Source: Betaproteobacteria bacterium HGW-Betaproteobacteria-20 (GTDB lineage: Bacteria > Pseudomonadota > Gammaproteobacteria > Burkholderiales > Methylophilaceae). Taken from it: a stretch of 10,330 nt of DNA. The stretch covers positions 1 to 10,330 of the forward strand of contig PHCL01000020.1 in assembly GCA_002842195.1 (NCBI GenBank). The letters are read 5' to 3'. Positions 1 to 7,916 of this stretch are shown here, one piece after another; within the stretch, counting starts at the first letter, position 1, and the number at the start of each line of letters is the position of its first letter. The notes under the pieces are model-generated. The model saw only the letters and a list, made by a program, of their open reading frames with translations. It did no database searches and had not been told where the DNA came from. The translations under genes and the position numbers were made by a program.

Positions 1-1525
1 AACTGGCATCTGACGAAAATGAATACTGCGTTTTAGCAATACATACCGGGTAATGCGCATAATCTTTTTCTAACGCCACAATGCTTGCTTGCGCTGCGGC
101 GGATAGCTCTACATGGCTTGCACCATATATTTTTTGTGCGATGGTTTGTATTTTTTGCAACAGAGAAATATTTTCGGGGTATAGAAATTTAAAAGTATCT
201 GTTTTGTGCTCAACACTACGAAGCACTTCATTTGCCAGATTTACAGCACCCGCACCACCCTGTGCCCAATGTTTACATACGATGGCTTTCACGCCGATAT
301 TTTGCGCTTCCGCCTGCAGCAGGGCAATTTCAGCGTCGGTATCACTCACAAAATGGTTGATTGCCACTACAACATGCAAACCAAAATGCTGCTGAAGATT
401 TTGCACATGTTTTTGCAAATTAGCCATGCCAATCTTTAAGGCCGTCAAATTTTCCTGATTCAACGCAGCAACATCTACTCCACCATGATATTTTAACGCT
501 CGAACAGTGGCTACCAATACCGTAACCGCAGGCTGTAATCCTGTTTTTCTGCACTTGATGTCTATGAATTTTTCAGCACCTAAATCTGCACCGAAACCTG
601 CTTCAGTCACCACGTAATCGGCCAACTTTAGGGCCGCTCTGGTAGCAACCACAGAGTTGCAGCCATGGGCAATATTGGCAAATGGGCCGCCATGTACAAT
701 CGCTGCGGTATGTTCAAGCGTTTGTACTATAGTAGGTTGAAATGCGTTTTTTAATAGCGCGGTCATTGCGCCTTCAGCTTGCAAATCGCTGGCTAATACC
801 GGCTGCCGGCCTGTCGTTAAGCCAACCTGAATGTTACCTAAGCGCATTTGCAGATCTTTAAGTGAAGTTGCTAAGCAAAATATTGCCATCACCTCACTGG
901 CTACGGTAATGTCAAATCCCGTTTGCCTTTCGTAAGCCTTGGCATCTTTTGACGTAACTTCTTTGCTATGACTATTGATTGTAATGTTGCGCAACGCACG
1001 ATCATTCATATCCATGCAACGCCGCCAGGTAATGCTGGCTGGATCAATCTGTAACGCATTGCCTTGATAGATGTGGTTATCAATCAAAGCTGCGAGTAAG
1101 TTATTTGCGCTGGTAATGGCGTGAAAATCGCCGGTGAAATGTAAATTAACCTCTTCCATCGGCACCACCTGGGCATGGCCACCGCCTGTTGCACCACCTT
1201 TTAAGCCAAAAACAGGACCTATGGAAGGTTCGCGTATGCACAACATGGCCTGTTTATCAGTATTAGCTAACACCTTATTCAGCGCGTCCGCCAGCCCGAT
1301 TGTCGTGGTCGTTTTACCCTCGCCAGCTGGCGTTGGACTAATTGCCGTGACTAGAATTAACTTGCCATCAGTTTTAGTTTGCAAACCTTGTATACACGCT
1401 GTATTCAATTTGGCAATGTGATGCCCGTATGGAATCAAGTCATCCGCTTTCAAATGGAGTTGATGGGCAATCTTTGAAATCGGCTTCAGCTTAGCCGCTT
1501 GAGCGATTTCAATATCAGTCTTCAT
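1..1525 (-). CDS. fhs: Formate-tetrahydrofolate ligase, 3' end missing
   Basis: This enzyme joins formate to tetrahydrofolate at the cost of ATP, giving 10-formyl-THF for one-carbon metabolism in the cytoplasm (EC 6.3.4.3). Reading the minus strand from ATG at 1525 gives 508 uninterrupted codons to the window edge. The family is usually about 555-560 residues, so roughly the last 50 are off the left side. Diagnostic signs are the P-loop [12 protein letters not shown] at about residues 64-75, the block [20 protein letters not shown] with the following HFTGDFHAI, and [12 protein letters not shown] at 278-289. The visible end, KTQYSFS, is also family-typical. The start codon overlaps the TAA of the upstream ATPase gene by one base (TAATG), and a G-rich stretch just before it could serve as ribosome binding site, which suggests translational coupling. 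In methylotrophs this enzyme (also called FtfL) links formate to the folate pathway; whether that is its role here is inference. Identification is secure. Confidence 0.96.
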   Translation of the reverse strand, partial: MKTDIEIAQAAKLKPISKIAHQLHLKADDLIPYGHHIAKLNTACIQGLQTKTDGKLILVTAISPTPAGEGKTTTTIGLADALNKVLANTDKQAMLCIREPSIGPVFGLKGGATGGGHAQVVPMEEVNLHFTGDFHAITSANNLLAALIDNHIYQGNALQIDPASITWRRCMDMNDRALRNITINSHSKEVTSKDAKAYERQTGFDITVASEVMAIFCLATSLKDLQMRLGNIQVGLTTGRQPVLASDLQAEGAMTALLKNAFQPTIVQTLEHTAAIVHGGPFANIAHGCNSVVATRAALKLADYVVTEAGFGADLGAEKFIDIKCRKTGLQPAVTVLVATVRALKYHGGVDVAALNQENLTALKIGMANLQKHVQNLQQHFGLHVVVAINHFVSDTDAEIALLQAEAQNIGVKAIVCKHWAQGGAGAVNLANEVLRSVEHKTDTFKFLYPENISLLQKIQTIAQKIYGASHVELSAAAQASIVALEKDYAHYPVCIAKTQYSFSSDAS

Positions 1526-3015
1526 TATCTGCGCCCACCGAGAATGCTGCCTAATACTCCCCTGATAATCTGCCGTCCAAGCTGAGAGCCAATGGCACGC
1601 GCGGCACTTTTGGCGGCAGCCTCAAATACGCCATCTGAGCGGCTTGTCGGCGTTTTTCGATTTGTGCTGTTGTTACCACCACCAAGTATACCGCCCCAAT
1701 CAAAGCCATCTTCGGTCTTTGTCTCAGCCGCTATTTCATCCGCCCGACTTTTAAGAATTTCATAAGCAGATTGACGATCAACCGATTTTTCGTAAAAACC
1801 AAATATGGCTGATGCACGTATTGCATCGCTACGCTCACCATCCGTAACAGGACCTATCCGGCTGCCAGGCGGGCAAATAAAAGTACGCTCTACCGGCGTA
1901 GGAATCCCTTTTTCATCTAAAAATGAGACTAATGCCTCACCCACGCCCAGTTCAGTAATCGCAGTGGCAACATTAACCTTTGGGTTACTTCTAAAAGTAT
2001 CTGCCGCAGATTTCACGGCTTTTTGGTCACGCGGCGTAAAGGCACGCAAGGCATGCTGTACACGGTTACCCAACTGCCCCAGCACCATATCAGGAATATC
2101 CAATGGGTTTTGACTTACAAAATAAACACCCACGGCTTTAGAGCGAATCAAGCGCACCACTTGCTCAATTTTTTGCAGTAAAGCTTGTGGCGCGTCGTTA
2201 AACAGCAAATGTGCTTCATCAAAAAAGAACACCAATTTTGGTTTGTCCAAGTCACCTGCTTCCGGTAATTTTTCAAATAATTCTGATAACAACCAAAGCA
2301 ATAAGGTCGCATAGATGCGCGGCGAGTTAAATAATTTATCAGAAGCCAGAATATTCACAATGCCGTGCCCTTGTGCGTCCGTTTGCATCAAGTCGTCAAG
2401 ATTAAGCGCGGGTTCGCCAAACAACTGGCTAGCTCCTTGCGTTTCCAGTTCAAGTAAACTGCGCTGCACTGCACCCACGCTGGCGGCAGAGATATTGCCA
2501 TAGTTGGTTTGATACTCTGCTGCGTTCTCTGCCGCGTGTTGCATCATGGCGCGCAAATCTTTTAAATCCAGCAATAACCAGCCTTTATCATCGGCAATTT
2601 TGAATACTGCGTTTAATACACCACTTTGCACTTCGTTTAAATTTAGCAAGCGCGATAATAATAACGGCCCCATCTCGGCAATGGTAGTGCGTACAGGGTG
2701 GCCTTTTTCACCAAATACATCCCAAAACGTGACCGGGGATTTTTTATAACTGAACGCTGATAATGCCAATTGCTGCACACGCGCTTCAACCTTGGCGTTT
2801 CCACCGCCCATTTGACTCATACCGGCTAAATCGCCCTTCACATCGGCCATAAATACCGGCACACCAATATGCGAAAATTGTTCAGCTAAACTTTGTAAAG
2901 TGACGGTTTTACCCGTACCCGTTGCGCCGGCAATCAAGCCGTGACGATTTGCCATTTTTGGCAGAATAAAACTGGAAGTTTCGTTATTTTTCGCAATCAA
3001 TAAAGGTTCTGACAT
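1525..3015 (-). CDS. HerA-like ATPase, YjgR/DUF853 family
   Basis: This is a 496-residue P-loop ATPase closely resembling E. coli YjgR, a member of the HerA/FtsK-like group once annotated as DUF853 and of poorly known function. The N-terminus MSEPLLIA, the MANRHGLI segment and the Walker A motif GATGTGKT (30-37) sit where they do in YjgR. Walker B is LVFFFDEAH (261-269, with D266 and E267), followed by SQNP at 301-304 as a likely sensor and [19 protein letters not shown] (316-334). The C-terminal part is a low-complexity Gly/Ser/Asn linker (about 442-455) and a basic Gly-rich tail ending GGRR. No signal peptide or membrane segment is seen, so it is probably cytoplasmic. Length matches the family. 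The ribosome binding site is weak (AGAAAG about 5 bases before ATG). It overlaps fhs by one base. HerA itself works with the NurA nuclease, but no nurA-like gene is visible, so a DNA-processing role is not shown. Confidence 0.92.
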   Translation of the reverse strand: MSEPLLIAKNNETSSFILPKMANRHGLIAGATGTGKTVTLQSLAEQFSHIGVPVFMADVKGDLAGMSQMGGGNAKVEARVQQLALSAFSYKKSPVTFWDVFGEKGHPVRTTIAEMGPLLLSRLLNLNEVQSGVLNAVFKIADDKGWLLLDLKDLRAMMQHAAENAAEYQTNYGNISAASVGAVQRSLLELETQGASQLFGEPALNLDDLMQTDAQGHGIVNILASDKLFNSPRIYATLLLWLLSELFEKLPEAGDLDKPKLVFFFDEAHLLFNDAPQALLQKIEQVVRLIRSKAVGVYFVSQNPLDIPDMVLGQLGNRVQHALRAFTPRDQKAVKSAADTFRSNPKVNVATAITELGVGEALVSFLDEKGIPTPVERTFICPPGSRIGPVTDGERSDAIRASAIFGFYEKSVDRQSAYEILKSRADEIAAETKTEDGFDWGGILGGGNNSTNRKTPTSRSDGVFEAAAKSAARAIGSQLGRQIIRGVLGSILGGRR

Positions 3016-3066
3016 ATTTTTCTTTCTAAACGATTGAAACTCAAAATGATTATCTCAAAGATTACT

Positions 3067-3093
3067 GCCTAAGCTTACCAGCCAAAGTTTACC
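3067..3093 (-). repeat. Imperfect 13-base tandem repeat upstream of the YjgR-like gene
   Basis: On the minus strand GGTAAACTTTGGC (3093-3081) is followed after one base by GGTAAGCTTAGGC (3079-3067). The copies match at 11 of 13 positions with a 14-base period. They lie in the 97-base gap between the DUF302 gene and the YjgR-like gene, about 50 bases before the latter's start. They could be a regulator binding site or a chance duplication. A loose promoter-like pair also falls here (TTTGGC, 16 bases, TAATCT on the minus strand), which would place the repeat over the -35 region. Nothing proves a function. Confidence 0.4.
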
Positions 3094-3112
3094 AATAAGT
3101 ATCCTTAACTAT

Positions 3113-3667
3113 TTAAATATCGCCCTTACTCGCTTTTTCCATAATTTCCAGCAAGCTTGTTTCTAGCTCCTGAGCAGCTTTTTGAGCGCGTGCCGTAGGG
3201 TTTTTAATGCTTTTTAAATCATAAGTTGGGCGCGCCAGGGCAATAAATAATTTTAACTTATGGTTTGCATCCGGCTTCTCGTAAATGGCAATACGGCATG
3301 GCGCAAACACTAAAAACTCCGGATGATCTAAAAAAATATCAGTGCCCAAGCTTAAATTGCAATAACTATGCACTTCTTTAATGCCTTGCGGGTCTATGCC
3401 GCGGTTTTTAATATGGTCGGCAATGGGAAAGTTAGCCGGGTTCACATAGTTCATACCTTCAGATACGCTTTTTAGGCTATCCACTACATCCAGGTAGCTT
3501 ACACCGTCACGCACTGGCAATTCATAAATCGCGGTTGTTGGATCAATAGCGGGCATGCCTGCGCCTACTTTTCCAATAAGTTCCGGATGACTGGCTTCGT
3601 TTAACTGCAATGTACCGCATGCGACTAACACCGTAAGCAGCGCGAATATATGAATATTTTTATACAT
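3113..3667 (-). CDS. DUF302-family lipoprotein
   Basis: This is a 184-residue exported protein of unknown function. The start MYKN is followed by a hydrophobic run and the lipobox LVAC with Cys17, the signature of a lipoprotein signal peptide cleaved by signal peptidase II, so the mature protein is probably anchored in the membrane facing the periplasm. The rest fits DUF302-like proteins: a central YCNL segment near residue 103, then FAPCRIAIYEKPD around 125-137 before a beta-strand region (KLFIALARP), and a helical tail ending LLEIMEKASKGDI. The pattern of Cys in YCNL plus Cys in PCRIA is common to the subgroup I recall. It starts 37 bases after cysB on the same strand and may be co-transcribed with it, which would make a link to sulfur or redox stress possible but unproven. 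Fold assignment is fairly sure; function is unknown. Confidence 0.82.
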   Translation of the reverse strand: MYKNIHIFALLTVLVACGTLQLNEASHPELIGKVGAGMPAIDPTTAIYELPVRDGVSYLDVVDSLKSVSEGMNYVNPANFPIADHIKNRGIDPQGIKEVHSYCNLSLGTDIFLDHPEFLVFAPCRIAIYEKPDANHKLKLFIALARPTYDLKSIKNPTARAQKAAQELETSLLEIMEKASKGDI

Positions 3668-3704
3668 AAAAATCTACCTAACCTGATAGATGAACATGGT
3701 GTAA

Positions 3705-4631
3705 TTATGCACCAATTTTAAGTGCCTCATTAATCGTCTTTCGATTAAAATGCGGCGCAATCAACTCAATAAATCCATACATATAACCACGTAAAAATGC
3801 ATCTTTACGCACCCCAATATAAGTCGTGCTATCAGGGAATAAATGGCGCACGTCTACCATTGCTAAATTCGCATCTCGTTCAGGGTCATAAGCCATATTG
3901 GCTAACAAGCCAACACCCAAACCTAATGTTACATAAGTTTTGATCACGTCTGCATCAATCGCGGTGAGCACCACGTTGGGCGACAGGCCTGCATCACTAA
4001 ATGTTTTTGATACCAGTGTGCCGCCGGTAAACCCAAAGTCGTAGGTAATTAGCGGATATGCCGCTAATTTTGCCAGAGTAAGTGTGCCATCCAACAATAG
4101 TGGATGCCCATGTGGCACCACCACGCATCGATTCCACTGGTAACAAGGCAGGCATAATAAATTTTCATAATCACTAATATATTCTGTTGCAATACCGATA
4201 TCAGCATCGCCACTCGCTACCTGTTCGGCAACCTGACTCGGATTACCCTGATGAATATTTAATTTAACATGCGGATAGTCAGTCATAAATGCTTTAACTA
4301 CAGAAGGTAACTTATAGCGGGCTTGTGTATGGGTTGTGGCAATGGTTAATGCCCCGGTTTCTACATTGCTAAACTCATCACCCACACGTTTGATATTATC
4401 CACGTCAAGCATCACTTTAGCGGCGAGTGCCAGAATTTTTGCCCCCGGCTCCGTAATGCCTGTTAGCCGCTTACCATTGCGCTGAAAAATCTGTAACCCC
4501 AACTCTTCTTCAAACAGTTGGATTTGCTTACTCACGCCCGGTTGAGAAGTGTATAAAGCATCGGCCGCATTGGTAATATTTAACGCATTGCGCGCTACTT
4601 CATGCAGGTAACGTAATTGCTGTAGTTTCAT
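3705..4631 (-). CDS. cysB: CysB-type LysR transcriptional regulator of sulfur assimilation
   Basis: This 308-residue LysR-family regulator belongs to the CysB/Cbl branch. The N-terminal winged helix-turn-helix covers about residues 1-60, with ALYTSQPGVSKQIQLFEEELG as the recognition region. The effector domain carries TTHTQARYKLP, the CysB signature. Counting residues puts Thr100, Thr102, Gln103, Thr149 (in IATE) and Thr202 (in GFTGG) at the same numbers as the residues I recall contacting sulfate in the enteric CysB structure, so the effector pocket looks intact. In enteric bacteria CysB activates cys genes when acetylserine accumulates and is opposed by sulfide or thiosulfate. The gene is divergent from the sulfate reduction cluster, separated by 161 bases, which is the usual LysR arrangement, so it very likely controls that cluster and itself. 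The DUF302 gene follows on the same strand. The length is slightly shorter than E. coli CysB (324). It is called CysB rather than Cbl from its context. Confidence 0.93.
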   Translation of the reverse strand: MKLQQLRYLHEVARNALNITNAADALYTSQPGVSKQIQLFEEELGLQIFQRNGKRLTGITEPGAKILALAAKVMLDVDNIKRVGDEFSNVETGALTIATTHTQARYKLPSVVKAFMTDYPHVKLNIHQGNPSQVAEQVASGDADIGIATEYISDYENLLCLPCYQWNRCVVVPHGHPLLLDGTLTLAKLAAYPLITYDFGFTGGTLVSKTFSDAGLSPNVVLTAIDADVIKTYVTLGLGVGLLANMAYDPERDANLAMVDVRHLFPDSTTYIGVRKDAFLRGYMYGFIELIAPHFNRKTINEALKIGA

Positions 4632-4652
4632 GTTGTGATTACTTTGCTGAAA

Positions 4653-4682
4653 ATATTATTGATAGGACTAAATTAACATCAA
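4653..4682 (-). promoter_or_regulatory. Candidate sigma-70 promoter for cysB
   Basis: On the minus strand TTGATG (4682-4677) and TAATAT (4658-4653) are separated by 18 bases and lie 22-51 bases before the cysB ATG. Each hexamer differs from consensus at two positions. In such AT-rich DNA the match could be chance. Confidence 0.35.
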
Positions 4683-4704
4683 TATAACTAAAAAATATAT
4701 GCAT

Positions 4705-4719
4705 AGAATAACATATTCT
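4705..4719. promoter_or_regulatory. Candidate LysR/CysB-type operator
   Basis: AGAATA-ACA-TATTCT is a perfect inverted repeat with 6-base arms and a 3-base spacer. It lies near the centre of the divergent region, 74 bases from the cysB start and 73 bases from the permease start. LysR-type regulators bind short dyads of about 15 bases placed like this. CysB sites are degenerate AT-rich half sites, so the sequence is compatible but not diagnostic. Confidence 0.45.
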
Positions 4720-4792
4720 TAAAAAAAACGAATATTTGCTGATATAGTCCGCGCGTTTGCAATAAAATACTTCTTAGTAACGGATACTCCAT

Positions 4793-5587
4793 ATGGAATT
4801 TGGTTATATATTTGCCGGCTTTGCCGTAGGCTTGCTGGTTGGCATCACAGGCGTGGGTGGTGGTTCGCTCATGACACCTCTGTTGGTATTTTTATTTGGC
4901 TTCAAAGCCGCTGTTGCAGTGGGTACTGATTTACTCTATGCCGCCATCACCAAAACTGGTGGCGTATTTGTTCATCATAATACCCATAAATCTGTTGATT
5001 GGCGGGTGGTAAGCTGGATGTCACTGGGTAGTTTGCCGTCAGCAGTTACAACAATTTTTGTAATTAGGCATTTAATTAAAATTGAAAAAGATGTCACTGG
5101 TATAATTACCTATACCTTAGGTGTCGCACTTATTCTTACTGCCGTTGCATTGTTGATTCGTAGCTACATTACACGCAAGAAAATTCGTGAAATTGAAAAC
5201 AGCTTAATCAGTAGTGGCCGTTTTAAGCAAATGCAGATTCCTTTAACCATATCGGTCGGCGTAGTTTTAGGTGCGCTGGTTACCATTTCATCGGTAGGTG
5301 CCGGTGTACTGGGTACTTTGGCGCTGTTATTTTTGTACCCAAAAATGAGTACATTAAAAGTAGTTGGCACAGATTTAGCCCATGCAATTCCGCTCACCGC
5401 TGTAGCAGGTTTTGGGCATTGGACACTTGGTCATGTGAACTTTGAATTATTAGGCACTTTACTGATAGGTTCCTTGCCAGGTATATGGATTGGTAGCCAT
5501 GTGAGCGTAAAAATTCCAGAAAAAGTATTGCGCCCAATTTTGGCAACATTGTTACTCATCATTGGCTTGAAGTTCGTTTTAGCTTAA
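4793..5587 (+). CDS. TauE/SafE (TSUP) family permease, probable sulfur oxyanion transporter
   Basis: This 264-residue inner-membrane protein belongs to the TauE/SafE family (COG0730). About eight hydrophobic segments are visible, at roughly 4-36 (a long or re-entrant one), 42-60, 72-92, 102-124, 150-182, 190-210, 217-236 and 246-263. The two halves are related: GITGVGGG (18-24 area) matches TISSVGAG, AVGTDLLYA (42-50) matches VVGTDLAHA (190-198), and SLGSLPSA matches LIGSLPGI, as expected of this internally duplicated family. Residues 125-148 form a basic cytoplasmic loop. It is the first gene of the cluster under probable CysB control, 44 bases before cysI. No sulfate ABC transporter is in the window, so import of sulfate or thiosulfate is plausible, as suggested for the TSUP protein CysZ of Corynebacterium glutamicum. 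Export of sulfite is the alternative given by the family name. Substrate and direction are inference. Confidence 0.88.
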   Translation: MEFGYIFAGFAVGLLVGITGVGGGSLMTPLLVFLFGFKAAVAVGTDLLYAAITKTGGVFVHHNTHKSVDWRVVSWMSLGSLPSAVTTIFVIRHLIKIEKDVTGIITYTLGVALILTAVALLIRSYITRKKIREIENSLISSGRFKQMQIPLTISVGVVLGALVTISSVGAGVLGTLALLFLYPKMSTLKVVGTDLAHAIPLTAVAGFGHWTLGHVNFELLGTLLIGSLPGIWIGSHVSVKIPEKVLRPILATLLLIIGLKFVLA

Positions 5588-5631
5588 TTGATGTTAGTTT
5601 TGAAAGTTTAAATATAGAAGTATAAATAACC

Positions 5632-7299
5632 ATGTATAAATATGATGAAATAGATCAGCAAATCGTCGATGAGCGCGTTGCGCAATTTCGCGACCAAACG
5701 CGTCGCTATCTGGCAGGCGAACTCACTGAAGATGAATTCCGCCCACTACGCTTGCAAAACGGCCTGTATATTCAGCGTCAGGCACCCATGCTACGCATTG
5801 CCGTGCCTTACGGCATGCTCTCCAGCAGGCAATTGCGCAAATTAGGCGATATTGCTAAAAAATACGACAAAGCTTATGGCCATTTTAGTACGCGCCAGAA
5901 CCTGCAACTTAACTGGCCTAAAGTTGAAGATGTGCCTGATATTTTGGCCGAACTGGCAACCGTTGAAATGCATGCGATTCAAACCTCCGGCAATTGCATC
6001 CGCAATATCACCACAGACCAATTCGTAGGAATTGCGCCCGATGAAGTTGTGGACCCACGTGCCATGGCTGAAATCATGCGCCAGTGGAGTACTTTTCATC
6101 CTGAGTTTGCGCTTTTACCGCGCAAATTCAAAATTGCCGTTTCTGGCACCCAGGATGACCGCGCCGTTGTGCAAGTGCATGATATTGGTATGGAGTTTTA
6201 TCTTGATTCCAATAAAAAAATCGCCGTCAAGGTATGGGTTGGTGGCGGCTTAGGCCGTACGCCGATATTGGGCTCTGTAATACGCGAACATCTAGAATGG
6301 CAACACGCCCTCACCTATTGCGAAGCAATTGTGCGGGTATACAACCTGCATGGTCGCCGCGACAATATGTTTAAAGCGCGCATTAAAATTTTAGTGAAAG
6401 CCTTGGGCATTGACGAATTTAAACGTCAAGTAGAAGCAGAATGGGCACACTTAAAAGATGCGCCAAATACGATTACTGAAGCTGAATTAGCACGCGTATC
6501 AAAGCATTTTGACGCAATGCCTTACGAAACACTACCTGCGCATGATGCAAGCTTTGATGCGGCAATTGCAAGCAATCCTGCTTTTGCAGCCTGGGCTAAG
6601 CGTAGCTTACACGTGCATAAAATACCAGGTTACCGTGCCGTAACGCTCTCACTCAAACCACACGGTAGCGCACCCGGCGATGCCAGCACTGAGCAAATGC
6701 ATGTGATTGCTGACCTGGCTGAACAATACAGTTTCGGCGAATTACGTGTTTCACATGAGCAGAATCTAATTCTGGCTGATGTTAAACTAGGCGACTTATT
6801 TGCGGTGTGGCAAAAAGCCCGTGCGCATGGCTTAGCCACACCAAATATCGGCCTGCTGACAGACATCATTTGCTGCCCAGGTGGTGATTTTTGCTCGCTT
6901 GCCAACGCTAAAAGCATCCCGATTGCAGTTGCCATTCAACAGCAATTTGATAATTTAGATTACTTGCATGACATTGGCGATATTGAGCTCAATATTTCAG
7001 GTTGCATGAACGCTTGCGGGCATCATCACGTAGGGCATATCGGCATTTTGGGTGTCGATAAAGACGGTTCGGAATGGTATCAAGTATCTATTGGCGGCAG
7101 CCAGGGTAACAACGCCAGCATAGGCAGCGTAATTGGGCCTTCATTCTCGGCCGAGGAAATGCCAGCCGTGGTACAGAAACTAATTGATGTTTACCTTAAA
7201 GAGCGTACTCCTGAAGAGCAGTTTATTGATACGGTGCGCCGTTTAGGGGTTGTGCCATTCAAAGCGCATGTGTATGCAAAAGACGAGGTTGCAGCATGA
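5632..7299 (+). CDS. cysI: Sulfite reductase hemoprotein, CysI (siroheme / 4Fe-4S)
   Basis: This 555-residue enzyme reduces sulfite to sulfide with six electrons, using siroheme coupled to a 4Fe-4S cluster. The cluster ligands are visible as C415-x5-C421 in CCPGGDFCSLA and C458-x3-C462 in SGCMNACGHH. Basic residues that hold siroheme and sulfite in the family are present: Arg88 in STRQN, Arg124 in GNCIRN, and Lys165/Lys167 in LPRKFK. Two ferredoxin-like half domains and two siroheme-binding halves follow the usual order. Nitrite reductases share this fold, but the neighbours cysH, cysD and cysN argue for sulfite. No cysJ flavoprotein subunit is nearby, so electrons may come from ferredoxin or another donor, perhaps with help from the DUF934 protein whose gene overlaps its end by four bases (ATGA). 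The start is preceded by AGAAG about 12 bases upstream. Confidence 0.95.
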   Translation: MYKYDEIDQQIVDERVAQFRDQTRRYLAGELTEDEFRPLRLQNGLYIQRQAPMLRIAVPYGMLSSRQLRKLGDIAKKYDKAYGHFSTRQNLQLNWPKVEDVPDILAELATVEMHAIQTSGNCIRNITTDQFVGIAPDEVVDPRAMAEIMRQWSTFHPEFALLPRKFKIAVSGTQDDRAVVQVHDIGMEFYLDSNKKIAVKVWVGGGLGRTPILGSVIREHLEWQHALTYCEAIVRVYNLHGRRDNMFKARIKILVKALGIDEFKRQVEAEWAHLKDAPNTITEAELARVSKHFDAMPYETLPAHDASFDAAIASNPAFAAWAKRSLHVHKIPGYRAVTLSLKPHGSAPGDASTEQMHVIADLAEQYSFGELRVSHEQNLILADVKLGDLFAVWQKARAHGLATPNIGLLTDIICCPGGDFCSLANAKSIPIAVAIQQQFDNLDYLHDIGDIELNISGCMNACGHHHVGHIGILGVDKDGSEWYQVSIGGSQGNNASIGSVIGPSFSAEEMPAVVQKLIDVYLKERTPEEQFIDTVRRLGVVPFKAHVYAKDEVAA

Positions 7300-7916
7300 G
7301 TAATTTGATTAAATTAAATGGTGACGTTGCCAGCATTGTTGAAAACGAGTGGACTATAGTTAACCTGCCTGCTGGTCAAGCTGAAGAGCGCAAACAGGCG
7401 GGTAAAGTTGTGCTGTTCAAGCTTACTGGCGAAAAAACCGTAACCGATGAACAGATAGCTGACACGGTGATTCCAGCCAGCGGCAAAGTGCTTGTACCAT
7501 TAAGCGTATTTATTGCACGTAAGGCTGAGCTGCAAACGCGTATTGCTGCCAGTGAAATTGGTGTGTGGATAGCTACCCACGAAGTATTGGAATCCTTAAT
7601 TGAAAACCAACCAGATTTAAACGCCTTGCCGATTATTGCGGTGAATGTTGAGCGCTTTGCTGATGGACGTATTTTTTCATTGGGCACTTTATTACGCAAA
7701 CGTTATGGCTACAAAAATGAGTTACGCGCCGTGGGTGACGTGCTACGCGACCAGCTTTTCTTTTTAAAGCGTAGCGGCTTCACCAGCTACTTAATTCGGG
7801 CAGACCGCTCGGCAGAAGAAGCTTTAGCCAGTTTAAAAGACTTCACCACGCCTTACCAAGGCGCCGTGGATGAGGCTCTCCCTGTGTTTAAACGATATAA
7901 CCGAGCAGTGAAATGA
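7296..7916 (+). CDS. DUF934 protein, sulfite-reduction associated
   Basis: This 206-residue soluble protein belongs to DUF934 (COG3749), often annotated only as an oxidoreductase probably involved in sulfite reduction. The recognisable part is the C-terminal block FADGRIFSLGTLLRKRYGYK (121-140) continuing NELRAVGDVLRDQLFFLKRSGF (141-162), very typical of the family. Residues 1-100 are less conserved in my memory of the family. No cysteine is present at all, so it cannot ligate an Fe-S cluster through Cys or act through thiols. No signal peptide or membrane segment is seen. The gene overlaps cysI by four bases at its start and cysH by four at its end, with a clear GAGG site at 7285-7288, seven bases before ATG. 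Such tight coupling between cysI and cysH suggests production in step with both enzymes and perhaps a role in assembling or supplying electrons to CysI. The biochemical function is not known to me. Confidence 0.9.
   Translation: MSNLIKLNGDVASIVENEWTIVNLPAGQAEERKQAGKVVLFKLTGEKTVTDEQIADTVIPASGKVLVPLSVFIARKAELQTRIAASEIGVWIATHEVLESLIENQPDLNALPIIAVNVERFADGRIFSLGTLLRKRYGYKNELRAVGDVLRDQLFFLKRSGFTSYLIRADRSAEEALASLKDFTTPYQGAVDEALPVFKRYNRAVK

Larger units (their letters stand above)
4632..4792. promoter_or_regulatory. Divergent control region between cysB and the sulfate reduction cluster
   Basis: This 161-base AT-rich gap separates two divergent start codons and must hold both promoters. It contains the inverted repeat described separately, an 8-base palindrome TATGCATA (4698-4705), a run of eight A residues (4721-4728) and two same-direction copies of TTTGCTGA (4643-4650 and 4735-4742). 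A possible plus-strand promoter combines TTGCTG (4736-4741) with an AT-rich element near 4761-4768 (AATAAAAT), but the spacing is poor, so a CysB-activated weak promoter is more likely than a strong constitutive one. The permease has no good Shine-Dalgarno sequence. Confidence 0.6.

Noticed and set aside
81..395. Plus-strand open frame of 104 codons, with another at 206-439 and one at 1134-1421
   Set aside because: They lie antisense to the fhs frame, which is continuous and has clear family motifs; the antisense proteins show no recognisable domain.
3697..3714. Inverted repeat TGGTG/CACCA with 8-base loop at the end of cysB
   Set aside because: The stem is only five pairs, overlaps the cysB stop, and has no T-run after it on the minus strand, so it is not a credible terminator.
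4643..4742. Two copies of TTTGCTGA in the cysB-permease gap
   Set aside because: Eight-base repeats in the same orientation are weak evidence and do not fit the symmetry expected of a shared divergent operator.
5632..7299. Possibility that CysI is an assimilatory nitrite reductase
   Set aside because: The fold cannot separate the two by eye, but the tight linkage to cysH, cysD and cysN makes sulfite the likely substrate.
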